Assembly: GCA_934394985.1 (NCBI GenBank)
Contig: CAKRRF010000058.1
Location: 1 to 11,377 of the forward strand
Source of the DNA: an uncultured Marvinbryantia sp.
Lineage (GTDB): Bacteria; Bacillota; Clostridia; Lachnospirales; Lachnospiraceae
Direction of reading: 5' to 3'
Length of the DNA stretch: 11,377 nt
In this document: in pieces, positions 1 through 6,702 of the stretch
Layout: the number at the start of each line of letters is the position of its first letter
How positions within the stretch are numbered: the first letter of the stretch is position 1
Made by a program: the position numbers and the translations under genes
Notes under the pieces: model-generated
The model's database searches: none
What the model was told of the DNA's origin: nothing
Seen by the model: only the letters and a program-made list of their open reading frames with translations

Positions 1-987
1 ATCACCTTACTTCTGTCAGGACTTACCAGGGTATGGCTGGTATCAAAAGAAAACAAAAATAAATTTCAGATACTGGCACGCACAGATTCTCTTACAGGTA
101 TTTACAACCGATATGGATTTGACGAATCAGCAGAAAAGATGATGGATAAAAACCCGAAAGCACATTTTGTGGCTGCACTCCTTGATATTGATGATTTTAA
201 GTTTATTAATGATATTTATGGACACGCCTATGGAGACAAAGCATTAAAAAGTCTGGCAGACAGCATGAAAACATTTTTCCCATCTGATGCATTACTGGGA
301 AGAAACGGTGGGGATGAGTTCTGTATTCTTTTACAAAATTATACCTGCGAAGATGCAAAAGAACTGCTGCAGCAATTTACCGGACTTCCAAAGACATTCT
401 CATACAAGGGAAAAGAACAGTCATTTAACATTTCTCTGGGATATGCGGAATATCCCACATTTGCATCCAGTCGTTCACAGCTTATACGCTGTGCAGATGC
501 AGCCCTTTATGAAATAAAACTTCACGGAAAAAACGGGTGTATGGCCTACAGGGAAGGTCTTCAGTCCGGAATCCGTAAACAACTGGGATTCGCATTTAAA
601 GATATCTCTGAACACCTTCCGGGTGCATTTATCATATACAGAGCGGACAAAGACGATGACGAACTCTTTTATGCAAACCATGAATTCCTTCATATGACCG
701 GATATAAAGATATGGACGAGCTCTTCAGACTCACCAATAAGCGCTTCCGCAACCTGATTCTGAAAGATGAACAGAAACAGATAGAATCCAGCATCTGGGA
801 ACAGATTGATAGTGGTAATGAAAATGACTATATTCACTTTCACCTTCGAAAAGCTAATGGCTCCTATCTTTCTGTCCTCGATCACGGAAGAATCGTAGAA
901 AGCCAGCAATACGGAAGGGTGTTCTATGTATTGTTCATGGACTGGGAAGATATGCATATTCATTACAGTGATAAATTTTCCGGATAA
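1..987 (+). CDS. Diguanylate cyclase (GGDEF) with C-terminal PAS-like domain, 5' partial
   Basis: The reading frame is open from the first base, so the N-terminus lies outside the window; 328 residues are visible. A short hydrophobic stretch at the very start suggests the end of a membrane segment. The GGDEF domain spans about residues 27-183: entry motif DSLTG..NR (29-37), metal-binding LLDIDDF (Asp62), FIND (68-71), the signature GGDEF at 103-107, and the closing motif ADAALYEIK near 165-173. The key residues for c-di-GMP synthesis from two GTP are therefore present. The inhibitory I-site RxxD expected six residues before GGDEF is absent (PSDA instead), so product inhibition is probably lost. 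Residues about 200-315 look like a PAS_3-type sensor fold (FYANHEF..MTGY, then IHFHLRKANGSY). A PAS domain after the cyclase is less usual than before it. The ligand cannot be read from the sequence. Stop TAA is followed by a second TAA. Confidence 0.9.
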   Translation: MTLLLSGLTRVWLVSKENKNKFQILARTDSLTGIYNRYGFDESAEKMMDKNPKAHFVAALLDIDDFKFINDIYGHAYGDKALKSLADSMKTFFPSDALLGRNGGDEFCILLQNYTCEDAKELLQQFTGLPKTFSYKGKEQSFNISLGYAEYPTFASSRSQLIRCADAALYEIKLHGKNGCMAYREGLQSGIRKQLGFAFKDISEHLPGAFIIYRADKDDDELFYANHEFLHMTGYKDMDELFRLTNKRFRNLILKDEQKQIESSIWEQIDSGNENDYIHFHLRKANGSYLSVLDHGRIVESQQYGRVFYVLFMDWEDMHIHYSDKFSG

Positions 988-1090
988 TAACAGACATACT
1001 GTTTTTCACGAAAAGGCTTATTTTTCAACTATAATGGAATACTTTCTGTAAGACATAATCGCCCTGAGGATGTCAAGTCATCGCTACAAA

Positions 1091-1137
1091 AAATATGCGG
1101 TTTTTTTGCCACGAAAATGGCTTAAAACCGCATATTT
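1091..1137 (-). terminator. Long perfect hairpin between convergent genes; terminator for the leftward gene
   Basis: The arms AAATATGCGGTTTT (1091-1104) and AAAACCGCATATTT (1124-1137) are a perfect 14-bp inverted repeat. The loop holds a second 4-bp stem (GCCA 1108-1111 with TGGC 1118-1121). Read on the minus strand, the stem runs into six T residues, as in an intrinsic terminator, about 75 bases after the stop codon at 1213. In the plus direction the tail is only TTTCTGT, but the hairpin may also help end the GGDEF transcript. Confidence 0.7.
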
Positions 1138-1150
1138 CTGTATAGAGGAC

Positions 1151-1203
1151 GTTATATAATTGTCACAAAGTAGATGGGGAGGATGTTACGTCATTGTCAC
1201 AAA
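1151..1203. repeat. Pair of 19-base direct repeats, 34-base period
   Basis: The copies at 1151-1169 and 1185-1203 match at 16 of 19 positions and share the identical core ATTGTCACAAA (1159-1169 and 1193-1203). They lie just beyond the 3' end of the leftward 579-residue gene, outside any recognised gene. The function is unknown. Repeated binding sites at the end of a lost insertion sequence, or protein-binding sites, are possible. Confidence 0.6.
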
Positions 1204-1212
1204 ATGATTACT

Positions 1213-2952
1213 TCATTTTTGTATATTAAAATACGTTCTCATTTCTCCTTGAAAAGAAGAATGTCTTGGAAATTTTTTCCTGTATTGCTCATAAATATAT
1301 CTTTTAGCCCCCAGCATTCCCATATTTTCTTTTATTTCTCCTACGGTTGCCAAAAGTCCTGCAACCTCGCCATAGCGGCTTCTGTGCTGTCCGGATACAA
1401 TTGCATCTGCTCTTTTATATACAATGTTTTCCGCCCATATCAGATATTTTTCATATTCTGTTTTTTCTATTGGAAAATACGTTTTCCACCGTTGAAAATA
1501 ATTCCAAAATTCAGTCACTTTATGTTCCTGACACTCACTTTGAATGTCTGTTTCGAACTTCAGCAGATTCTTTCTCTCTTTTTCATCATGAAATCCTATA
1601 TAGGATGTGATACTTTTTGCTGCTGTTGAAGGGAGTGGATGATTGTATAAATAAAGTAAAAACAATCTGATTCCATAATCTATAAACGAACTACTCCATC
1701 CCAAAGATCCTTTCGGGTTTTTAGAAATATTTTTTACAGTGCCGAAATCTCCAGTATAAAAAACCAATTGACAGTATTCATAATCACTCATTATATTTCT
1801 GTTTAGTTCTGAATTTTTATAGCTGAACTCCTGATTACCTTTCTGCTTTTTTTCCAGAACTTCTCTTCCGCGCATGCCATATAGTTTTGCCATTTTTTCA
1901 GTTCCAAATAGTCGTAAATAATTTTTTACTGTAGAATCTGAAATAAAACTCTGCCAGCAAAACTGCATCATCTTTTCCTCATGGTTTAAACAGGATGAAG
2001 CAAACGCTGCTTTTAAAGCAATTTTACTTCGGATTGTCAGATTAACATCAATTTTACTCAGTGCATTTTCACCAACTTTTTCTATTTTCTCATATAAATG
2101 TCCTTTCTCATACTGTTCCATTACGGATAAATACAGAGACGGATGTACAGACGCATTTTTTTCTGCCATTTCATACAAACCCTCTATTCCTTCGTAATAC
2201 AAAATAGCTTCTTTCAAAAGTCTAGCTTCTGTATCTCCATTTTTCTCTTTCAGAAGATCAATCCAATCTTCCCAAAACCGTTCTGTATCCTTCAGTTCTT
2301 CTCTTCCGACATGGAACATTTCTTCCATATGCAATTTTGCAAATGTACTGCAAGCAAAATAAAGATACATATCTTTAGCACGCTCATTTGCTGGCAATAC
2401 CTGATAGTCCGCATACAATGTCAGCAGTGCCAAATGCTTCATGTCTGTATGTATCAGATTATTTTCTTCCAGTATTTCCAGATCTACAGAATCCTCCTCT
2501 TCATATTCACTTGCGGTCGAAACTTCCATTTCCCATAACCATTCGTATATCTCATTTGCCACCTGATACCGTCTGTCATCTATACAATCCTCTGCAAAAC
2601 GAATCATATATTGAATCTTATCGCCAATCCCTTGATTATCGTAATACTCCGTAATCCATTCTGAATCCCAGTATCCGCGGGAATAATCTTCATAACCTTC
2701 TGCATCAAGGTAAAGCTCCCCTTCATCAATCAGTTCCTTCCACTTCTGTATTTGTGCTATTTTTTCATTTACAAGCTCATCAGACATTCTCACCTGCACT
2801 ATCTGTGCTTTCTCGTTTCCAGACTGAATTCCGGATGCTTCAACTATCTTTTGAAATTCTTTTTTCTGTTTATCTGACATCATGTTTTGCATTTTAAGGA
2901 CAATATTCTGCAATTCTTTTTTTGATAGTTTTTTTATATCTTCTTCTTTCAT
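1213..2952 (-). CDS. Helical-repeat protein of unknown function, partner of SEC-C gene
   Basis: The predicted protein has 579 residues with no signal peptide or membrane segment. It starts with a short charged amphipathic helix pair (KKLSKKELQNIVLKMQ...KKEFQKIVE), followed by an acidic, tryptophan- and tyrosine-rich region (about 85-165) and a long all-helical body resembling TPR/HEAT-type repeats. The C-terminal block, residues about 512-579 (RADAIVSGQHR, GLLATVGEIKE, RHSSFQGEM), looks like the most conserved part. It recalls the tail of some Firmicute SWIM zinc-finger proteins, but no SWIM CxCxnCxH motif is present. That is recollection only. The ATG is preceded by GGGAG, with an 11-base spacer that is slightly long. 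The gene follows the SEC-C gene stop by 16 bases, so the two are probably cotranscribed and possibly translationally coupled. No function is assigned; a scaffold or binding role is the most that can be inferred. Confidence 0.8.
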   Translation of the reverse strand: MKEEDIKKLSKKELQNIVLKMQNMMSDKQKKEFQKIVEASGIQSGNEKAQIVQVRMSDELVNEKIAQIQKWKELIDEGELYLDAEGYEDYSRGYWDSEWITEYYDNQGIGDKIQYMIRFAEDCIDDRRYQVANEIYEWLWEMEVSTASEYEEEDSVDLEILEENNLIHTDMKHLALLTLYADYQVLPANERAKDMYLYFACSTFAKLHMEEMFHVGREELKDTERFWEDWIDLLKEKNGDTEARLLKEAILYYEGIEGLYEMAEKNASVHPSLYLSVMEQYEKGHLYEKIEKVGENALSKIDVNLTIRSKIALKAAFASSCLNHEEKMMQFCWQSFISDSTVKNYLRLFGTEKMAKLYGMRGREVLEKKQKGNQEFSYKNSELNRNIMSDYEYCQLVFYTGDFGTVKNISKNPKGSLGWSSSFIDYGIRLFLLYLYNHPLPSTAAKSITSYIGFHDEKERKNLLKFETDIQSECQEHKVTEFWNYFQRWKTYFPIEKTEYEKYLIWAENIVYKRADAIVSGQHRSRYGEVAGLLATVGEIKENMGMLGAKRYIYEQYRKKFPRHSSFQGEMRTYFNIQK

Positions 2953-2968
2953 TTAAGGCAGTTCTCCC

Positions 2969-3393
2969 TTACTTTTTTCTTCCACAGCATTTCTTATATT
3001 TTTTTCCACTGCCACATGGACAAGGATCATTTGGATACACTTTCTTCTCTTTTACAATTGGCTGCTGAATCGGCTGTGCAAAATCATCATATAGGTCATT
3101 ATAGAGTTCCGCTTTCTCCCCTGTTCAACTTTTCCTTCCGCATATAACTCTTCTCCAATTGCAGATTTAAAGTTGCTTGCATCATCAAAACTCCATTCCA
3201 ACATTTCCAGAATTCTTCCGCAAAATTCCACACGCTTTTTATGCTCACCTGCATTACTCAATTCCATTTCCAAGTCCTGCAACCATGCATCTATTGGATA
3301 TTGATAATCTTGAGATTCCATAAGTACACTAATACCTATTTTGTATTCTGCTGTTTCAACAATTTTCTGAAAAATCTCCCAACCTTGCCTTTC
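2969..3393 (-). pseudogene. SEC-C motif protein gene, frameshifted and 5'-truncated
   Basis: The C-terminal 46 codons, ending at TAA 2969-2971, encode a textbook SEC-C zinc tail: [18 protein letters not shown]. This part is in a different frame from the upstream coding sequence (WEIFQKIVETAEYKIGI... to [12 protein letters not shown]). Restoring a single G in the GGGG run (CCCC on the plus strand, 3118-3121) joins the two frames into one smooth protein of about 140 residues. Upstream, the frame stays open to a TAA at 3394-3396 with no start codon before Met at 3321. The coding sequence clearly continues upstream of that Met, so the true 5' end seems lost. Internal initiation at 3321 would give 89 residues ending out of frame without the zinc knuckle. 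SEC-C tails are metal-binding modules found on SecA and on many accessory proteins. The frameshift could be a real lesion or a homopolymer sequencing error. Confidence 0.75.
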
Positions 3394-3574
3394 TTATCGT
3401 TTTCCCTAATGTTTCTTTTATCTTCCTACGATATTGAATATTCTGTTCGGCGTGTTGGCTTCCATTCGTACAGGTGGCGTCAACGTTACAGTTGACCTCT
3501 ATCAGAATTTTTCTAAATACTGCCAGCTCCTTCTCGAGCATACCAGCCGTTGCCGGAGTATCTTCGATTTCCAC
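3356..3574 (-). CDS. Unrecognised charged ORF fragment, GTG start, fused into SEC-C region
   Basis: The frame encodes 72 residues and starts at GTG, directly after in-frame TAG and TAA codons. The protein is rich in Glu, Lys and Arg, with an amphipathic N-terminal helix (MLEKELAVFRKILIEV) and a basic helix (RRKIKETLGKTIRKARL). The latter resembles the first helix of an XRE-type DNA-binding domain. The frame ends at 3356-3358 after reading about 35 bases of the SEC-C coding sequence in the wrong frame (GDFSENC), which suggests a truncated gene joined to the SEC-C gene at about 3385-3400. There is no convincing ribosome binding site (only AGAGAG). It could be a remnant of the same mobile element as the neighbouring regulator pseudogene. 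The family is not recognised. Confidence 0.3.
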   Translation of the reverse strand: MEIEDTPATAGMLEKELAVFRKILIEVNCNVDATCTNGSQHAEQNIQYRRKIKETLGKTIRKARLGDFSENC

Positions 3575-3788
3575 TTACTACTCTCTGACTCTGTGTTATC
3601 CTTTAATCCTCTAAAGGTACCTATACAGCTCATTTAATTTTCAAGGTGCGTAAAATCTCTTGAATTCCTATTCAAAACCTTTTTCTACTAATCACATGTG
3701 GCAAAGGCGATAAGGTCATATTTTTTTTAATAAAATTTGATTTTTTTCATCTCTGTCTTGTTTATTCGCTTAAATGCGAATCTTTCTG
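3575..3788. other. Gene-free AT-rich stretch with short inverted repeats
   Basis: This stretch separates the divergent ORF fragment (minus) and regulator pseudogene (plus). It holds TTGAAT-TCCT-ATTCAA (3660-3675) and ATTCGC-TTAAAT-GCGAAT (3764-3781), plus runs of seven or more T at 3721 and 3741. On the minus strand, CACCTTGAAAATTAAATGAG (about 3629-3648) resembles the conserved leader seen upstream of some mobile-element operons; that is an impression only. No complete gene or RNA is recognised. Confidence 0.4.
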
Positions 3789-3817
3789 TTTACATTCTGG
3801 GAATTTGATAGTAGAAT
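3789..3817 (+). promoter_or_regulatory. Sigma-A promoter of the XRE regulator pseudogene
   Basis: The -35 box TTTACA (3789-3794) and -10 box TAGAAT (3812-3817) are separated by exactly 17 bases. The start codon of the broken regulator follows at 3850, with an AGCAGGA ribosome binding site at about 3835-3841. Confidence 0.6.
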
Positions 3818-3830
3818 AGTATTATCAAAT
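3803..3830. promoter_or_regulatory. Operator-like inverted repeat over the -10 box
   Basis: ATTTGATA (3803-3810) and TATCAAAT (3823-3830) are perfect 8-bp inverted arms with a 12-base spacer. The spacer contains the -10 hexamer of the regulator promoter, and 19 bases separate the right arm from the ATG. This is the expected position for autorepression by the XRE protein the gene once encoded. Confidence 0.5.
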
Positions 3831-3849
3831 AGAAAGCAGGAAATCTGAT

Positions 3850-4407
3850 ATGACGATTGGTGATAAAATAAAAAATCCGGACATTCCGGAATATGACACA
3901 GGCATAACTCGGTGCAGCTCTCGGCTGGGGCGATAAAGGGGCTAACCGCCTTGCCCAATACGAAACCAACTACCGGGTTCCCCGTAAAGATTTAGTTACT
4001 GAAATGGCTAAGATTCTGGATGCAAACCCACTGACACTATATGAGCCAACAACACTAAATGCTTCTGAACTAATGGAAATCCTGTTCTGGATTGATGATT
4101 TAATCCTGACATGATCAATCTCTTTCAACTAGAAACTTATCCCGGTGAAAAATCAAATTCCAGTGACGATACCGCTATCCGCTATCATGACTCCGATACC
4201 CAGCCTACTCATCCACCTGTTGGCATATGGTTTAATTATGGGATTCTCAATGATTTTCTGAAAGAATGGACTTTTAGAAAAGAAGAACTGAAATCTAGCA
4301 AGATTACCAGAGATGAATATTTTGAATGGAAAATCAACTGGCCTCAGACCTGCGATGATTGTAGAAAACGAGTACCGTCAAAGCAGTGGCGGAAATCAAA
4401 CGAATAG
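3850..4407 (+). pseudogene. XRE-family helix-turn-helix regulator, disrupted (ICE/plasmid type)
   Basis: The ATG with a good upstream ribosome binding site encodes MTIGDKIK, then the frame breaks. Two missing bases near 3873 (AAAAAATCC, where an Arg codon is expected) shift the frame. In the restored frame the text is IRTFRNMTQA-stop-LGAALGWGDKGANRLAQYE, where TAA (3904-3906) replaces an expected Glu codon in the DNA-binding domain. A missing A near 4102 (TTTAATCC) shifts the frame again before NPDMINLFQLE. The final open stretch runs to TAG 4405-4407 and includes IWFNYGILNDFLKEW, DEYFEWKINWP and PSKQWRKSNE. The sum matches an HTH regulator of about 185 residues common in clostridial conjugative elements, recognised from memory of that family. 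Three independent lesions make a sequencing error unlikely as the sole cause. A short product from the distal frame is conceivable but has no clear ribosome binding site. Confidence 0.85.
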
Positions 4408-4427
4408 AACTTAGTGAAACTTAAATT
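4408..4427. repeat. Direct repeat copy 1 (20 bp)
   Basis: AACTTAGTGAAACTTAAATT begins on the base after the stop codon of the regulator pseudogene. It matches the copy at 4546-4565 at 19 of 20 positions. Confidence 0.7.
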
Positions 4428-4456
4428 TATTATTTTTTTTCTTTTTACTTAAGGAA

Positions 4457-4501
4457 AAGGCACTGAAAAAACGATAATCCATTGTTTTCAGTGTCTTTTT
4501 T
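4457..4501. terminator. Bidirectional intrinsic terminator
   Basis: GGCACTGAAAA (4459-4469) pairs with TTTTCAGTGTC (4485-4495). Further pairing of CGAT (4472-4475) with ATTG (4481-4484) leaves a small AATCC loop. Six T residues follow on the plus strand (4496-4501). On the minus strand the hairpin is followed by TTTTCCTT. It sits between the convergent regulator pseudogene and the AlbA-domain operon and can serve both. Confidence 0.75.
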
Positions 4502-4545
4502 GCATATTTTTCTATTAAAGTTCTCTCTCTTGTTTATATAAGTGA

Positions 4546-4565
4546 AACTTAGCGAAACTTAAATT
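4546..4565. repeat. Direct repeat copy 2 (20 bp)
   Basis: AACTTAGCGAAACTTAAATT is separated by 138 bases from copy 1 and overlaps the stop codon (4564-4566) of the leftward AlbA-domain gene. It begins inside a tandem decamer pair, AGTGAAACTT AGCGAAACTT (4541-4560). The two 20-bp copies flank the terminator. Confidence 0.7.
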
Positions 4566-6030
4566 ATGCCCAATATGGAATATACTTTTTATATCTTGGT
4601 GCTGTATCCGGGTCCATTACTTTAATATATCCACCTTCAACAGCACTGGTAAGAAGTCTCGATGCCTTAGCCTTCTCTTTTTCTCCCAAACCAAATATTT
4701 TTCGAATATCCGAATTAGAAATTCCTTCAAAATTAACATATGCCAGACATGCCTGCATATAACAAGTCCGCATCCGATCTTCTTTCGTGGTTAATTCAAA
4801 TGGTACTTTTGCAAACAATATTGCTTTGGTAAATTGGTTGTTCTGATTTTCAATTCTCGGAGCAATCAACTCATTTTTACCGGTTGCTTCAACAATCTTA
4901 TCATAACCACTTCCACGTTCCTCACAAATACCACATTTGTGCATAAAACCAGCAATATTCTCATTTCTGGATACTGGCACCGAGTCTACAATTCTTTCAA
5001 TCGCCACCAATGGTGCTCCGGCATTTGAAAATTCGATTCGATTTTTAAACACCTCCACCATTGGATTCGTACCCCTTTGCTGAAGATCCTGATGTATCAT
5101 GGCATTTGCCAGCAACTCACGGATAGCAATTTCGGGGAAACTGACAACAGATTTTCTGGTAGCTTCCACAATAACTTCTTCCTGTGGAATAATTGTCATA
5201 ACATACTGTACGATTTCTTCATGCGAAAATGCATAGCCTGCACAAAATTCTTTCTCTCTTATAGCATCCAGCCTAGAGTTTTCTTTATACCATATCACTC
5301 TGACTGTTCTTCTATGCAAAGATTCAAATTTCTTCAAATCTTTTGCAATCATCAAAGCCCCCATATTCGTGATATCCCATGTACCGGCATCATTTTTCTT
5401 AATAAATTTTTCATGTTGCAAGTCTTCTAATACCTTATCTCGATTTCTCGGAATTGGCATTTCAAGTTTGTCATAATACTTGGAATAATCCAATAATGAC
5501 ACCATTTCATCCTCATCCAGATTTCCCATTGCAATTCGCAATTCATATGGTGTGGAATCAAATGTTCTCCACAATTCTCTTTCTTTATCCGGATACTCTT
5601 TTAAGTTCTTTTTATTCGTTCCAATTCTTATATATTCCCCGCCAGCAAACTGCACCGGTTGTTTTTCTGCACAGGGAATCTCCATCAACACAACGTTGCC
5701 TTCATCCATCGAAACTTCAAAAAATCGAAAATTAATCCTTGGTGAAAGCATCCTAGAAAGCCATGCTTCCAACTCTTCATTCCCCTTTTTCATTTTACGA
5801 TACTGAAATTCAGTGCCTACAATTTTGTGTGTTGCATCATCCACGCCCCAAACTAAATAAGCTTTCGGTCGTTCACACAATGCTGCTGAATTGCTTAAAG
5901 CAGAAATATATTCACCAATCATCTGTGGCTGCTTATTATTACATTTAAATTCTACCCACTCAGTCTCATCCGGCAATTTTGCAAGCTCCCGAACAAGACT
6001 TTGCAGATATTCTACTGATCGTATTGCCAT
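4564..6030 (-). CDS. AlbA_2 (Schlafen-like) DNA-binding / RecG-C-terminal-like protein
   Basis: The 488-residue protein belongs to the group often annotated as putative transcriptional regulator or ATP-dependent DNA helicase RecG-like (COG2865 type). The N-terminal AlbA_2 domain, about residues 20-145, shows ETEWVEFK (22-29), VWGVDD (60-65) and GGEYIRIGTNKK (130-141). The HATPase_c_4-like region, about 295-400, shows RELLANAMIHQDL (304-316), NRIEFSNAGAP (330-340) and CEERGSGYDKI (369-379). A winged-helix tail follows (about 420-488). No helicase motifs are present, so true RecG activity is not expected. A role in nucleic-acid binding and regulation or stress/phage response is inferred. The start is well set by GGGGAGGGG just before the ATG. 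It is the last gene of a three-gene unit, 41 bases after the previous one. The C-terminus overlaps a direct repeat. Confidence 0.88.
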   Translation of the reverse strand: MAIRSVEYLQSLVRELAKLPDETEWVEFKCNNKQPQMIGEYISALSNSAALCERPKAYLVWGVDDATHKIVGTEFQYRKMKKGNEELEAWLSRMLSPRINFRFFEVSMDEGNVVLMEIPCAEKQPVQFAGGEYIRIGTNKKNLKEYPDKERELWRTFDSTPYELRIAMGNLDEDEMVSLLDYSKYYDKLEMPIPRNRDKVLEDLQHEKFIKKNDAGTWDITNMGALMIAKDLKKFESLHRRTVRVIWYKENSRLDAIREKEFCAGYAFSHEEIVQYVMTIIPQEEVIVEATRKSVVSFPEIAIRELLANAMIHQDLQQRGTNPMVEVFKNRIEFSNAGAPLVAIERIVDSVPVSRNENIAGFMHKCGICEERGSGYDKIVEATGKNELIAPRIENQNNQFTKAILFAKVPFELTTKEDRMRTCYMQACLAYVNFEGISNSDIRKIFGLGEKEKAKASRLLTSAVEGGYIKVMDPDTAPRYKKYIPYWA

Positions 6031-6071
6031 AACCCCTCCCCTTTCTGCAATAACTTTTTATTTCTTTGATA

Positions 6072-6698
6072 TTATTTTTTATTCTTATTATTTTTTTTCT
6101 TATTAGGATTATTAGCCAAAAAATTTCCAATCCAAATCTCTTCTTGTTCGTCCCAAACACCTACATAATACACAGGAAATTTCTTATTATGTTCTTCCAA
6201 TTTTTTTAAAATATCATAATTTTTTATTCTCCCATTTTTTCCTAAGTCTATGCTCTCATCCCCATTTTTAATAATCACCAACTGAGAGCAATCCTTTTTT
6301 AACTTTATTTCCACATTTCTTTTTGACAGATGTTTTTGCAAACTTGTATTCAACGCAAATGTACCATCTTGAAAAATACTTACCATAGGTTTATCTTCCC
6401 GTTTTTTAGAACTTGCAATAGCAATAAAGTCGGAAAAATCGTACTTTTTATGTGAATCAGCTATTTTTTTTTCATTCTCTTCTCTCCACGCATAAACTCC
6501 TCTTTCCACATTAACAACAGAATGATTCTCTTGTTTTAAATTAAATAAAGCATTTCTAATCGCACTTGTTCCTTTATCTATATAAACCTCTTTCTCCTCT
6601 AAATAATTTCTAATTTCTTCAGTAGTCCTTTCCTTACCCGATTCAGTTTTTAGATATTCAATAATTTTTTCTTTTATTATCTTTTGCTGTGATCCCAT
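6072..6698 (-). CDS. Winged-helix protein with unrecognised C-terminal module
   Basis: The chosen Met gives 208 residues; an upstream in-frame Met at 6737 would add 13 residues and overlap the preceding gene. The chosen ATG lies four bases after that gene's stop, with AGAAGGG upstream, so coupling is likely. Residues 1-72 look like a winged helix: TTEEIRNYLEE, then GTSAIRNALFNLKQ as recognition helix and VVNVERGVYAW as wing, similar in shape to HARE-HTH or AbiEi-type N-termini. A lysine-rich linker leads to a compact module at about 105-192 with VSIFQDGTFALN, LGKNGRIKN and GVWDEQEEIWIGNF. I have a vague memory of similar clostridial modules but cannot name a family. The last residues are a Lys/Asn low-complexity tail. 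The gene is very AT-rich. It sits between an XRE regulator and an AlbA_2 protein, which suggests DNA binding. Confidence 0.75.
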   Translation of the reverse strand: MGSQQKIIKEKIIEYLKTESGKERTTEEIRNYLEEKEVYIDKGTSAIRNALFNLKQENHSVVNVERGVYAWREENEKKIADSHKKYDFSDFIAIASSKKREDKPMVSIFQDGTFALNTSLQKHLSKRNVEIKLKKDCSQLVIIKNGDESIDLGKNGRIKNYDILKKLEEHNKKFPVYYVGVWDEQEEIWIGNFLANNPNKKKNNKNKK

Positions 6699-6702
6699 TT
6701 TC

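Noticed and set aside
475..963. Long minus-strand frame opposite the GGDEF gene
   Set aside because: It is antisense to a clear coding domain and has no ribosome binding site or recognisable motif.
1030..1035. TATAAT between the convergent genes as a promoter for a small RNA over the 1091-1137 hairpin
   Set aside because: There is no acceptable -35 box at 16-18 bases, and a chance match is likely in AT-rich DNA.
2143..2654. Plus-strand frames inside the 579-residue gene
   Set aside because: They are hydrophobic, Phe/Ile/Cys-rich translations typical of antisense to AT-rich coding DNA.
3672..3719. Minus-strand 15-codon ORF (MTLSPLPHVISRKRF) considered as a leader peptide
   Set aside because: There is no ribosome binding site, only an A/T run upstream, and no matching attenuator hairpin pair was found.
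4564..6030. Naming the AlbA-domain gene recG
   Set aside because: The helicase motifs are missing; only the RecG-like C-terminal annotation family is matched.
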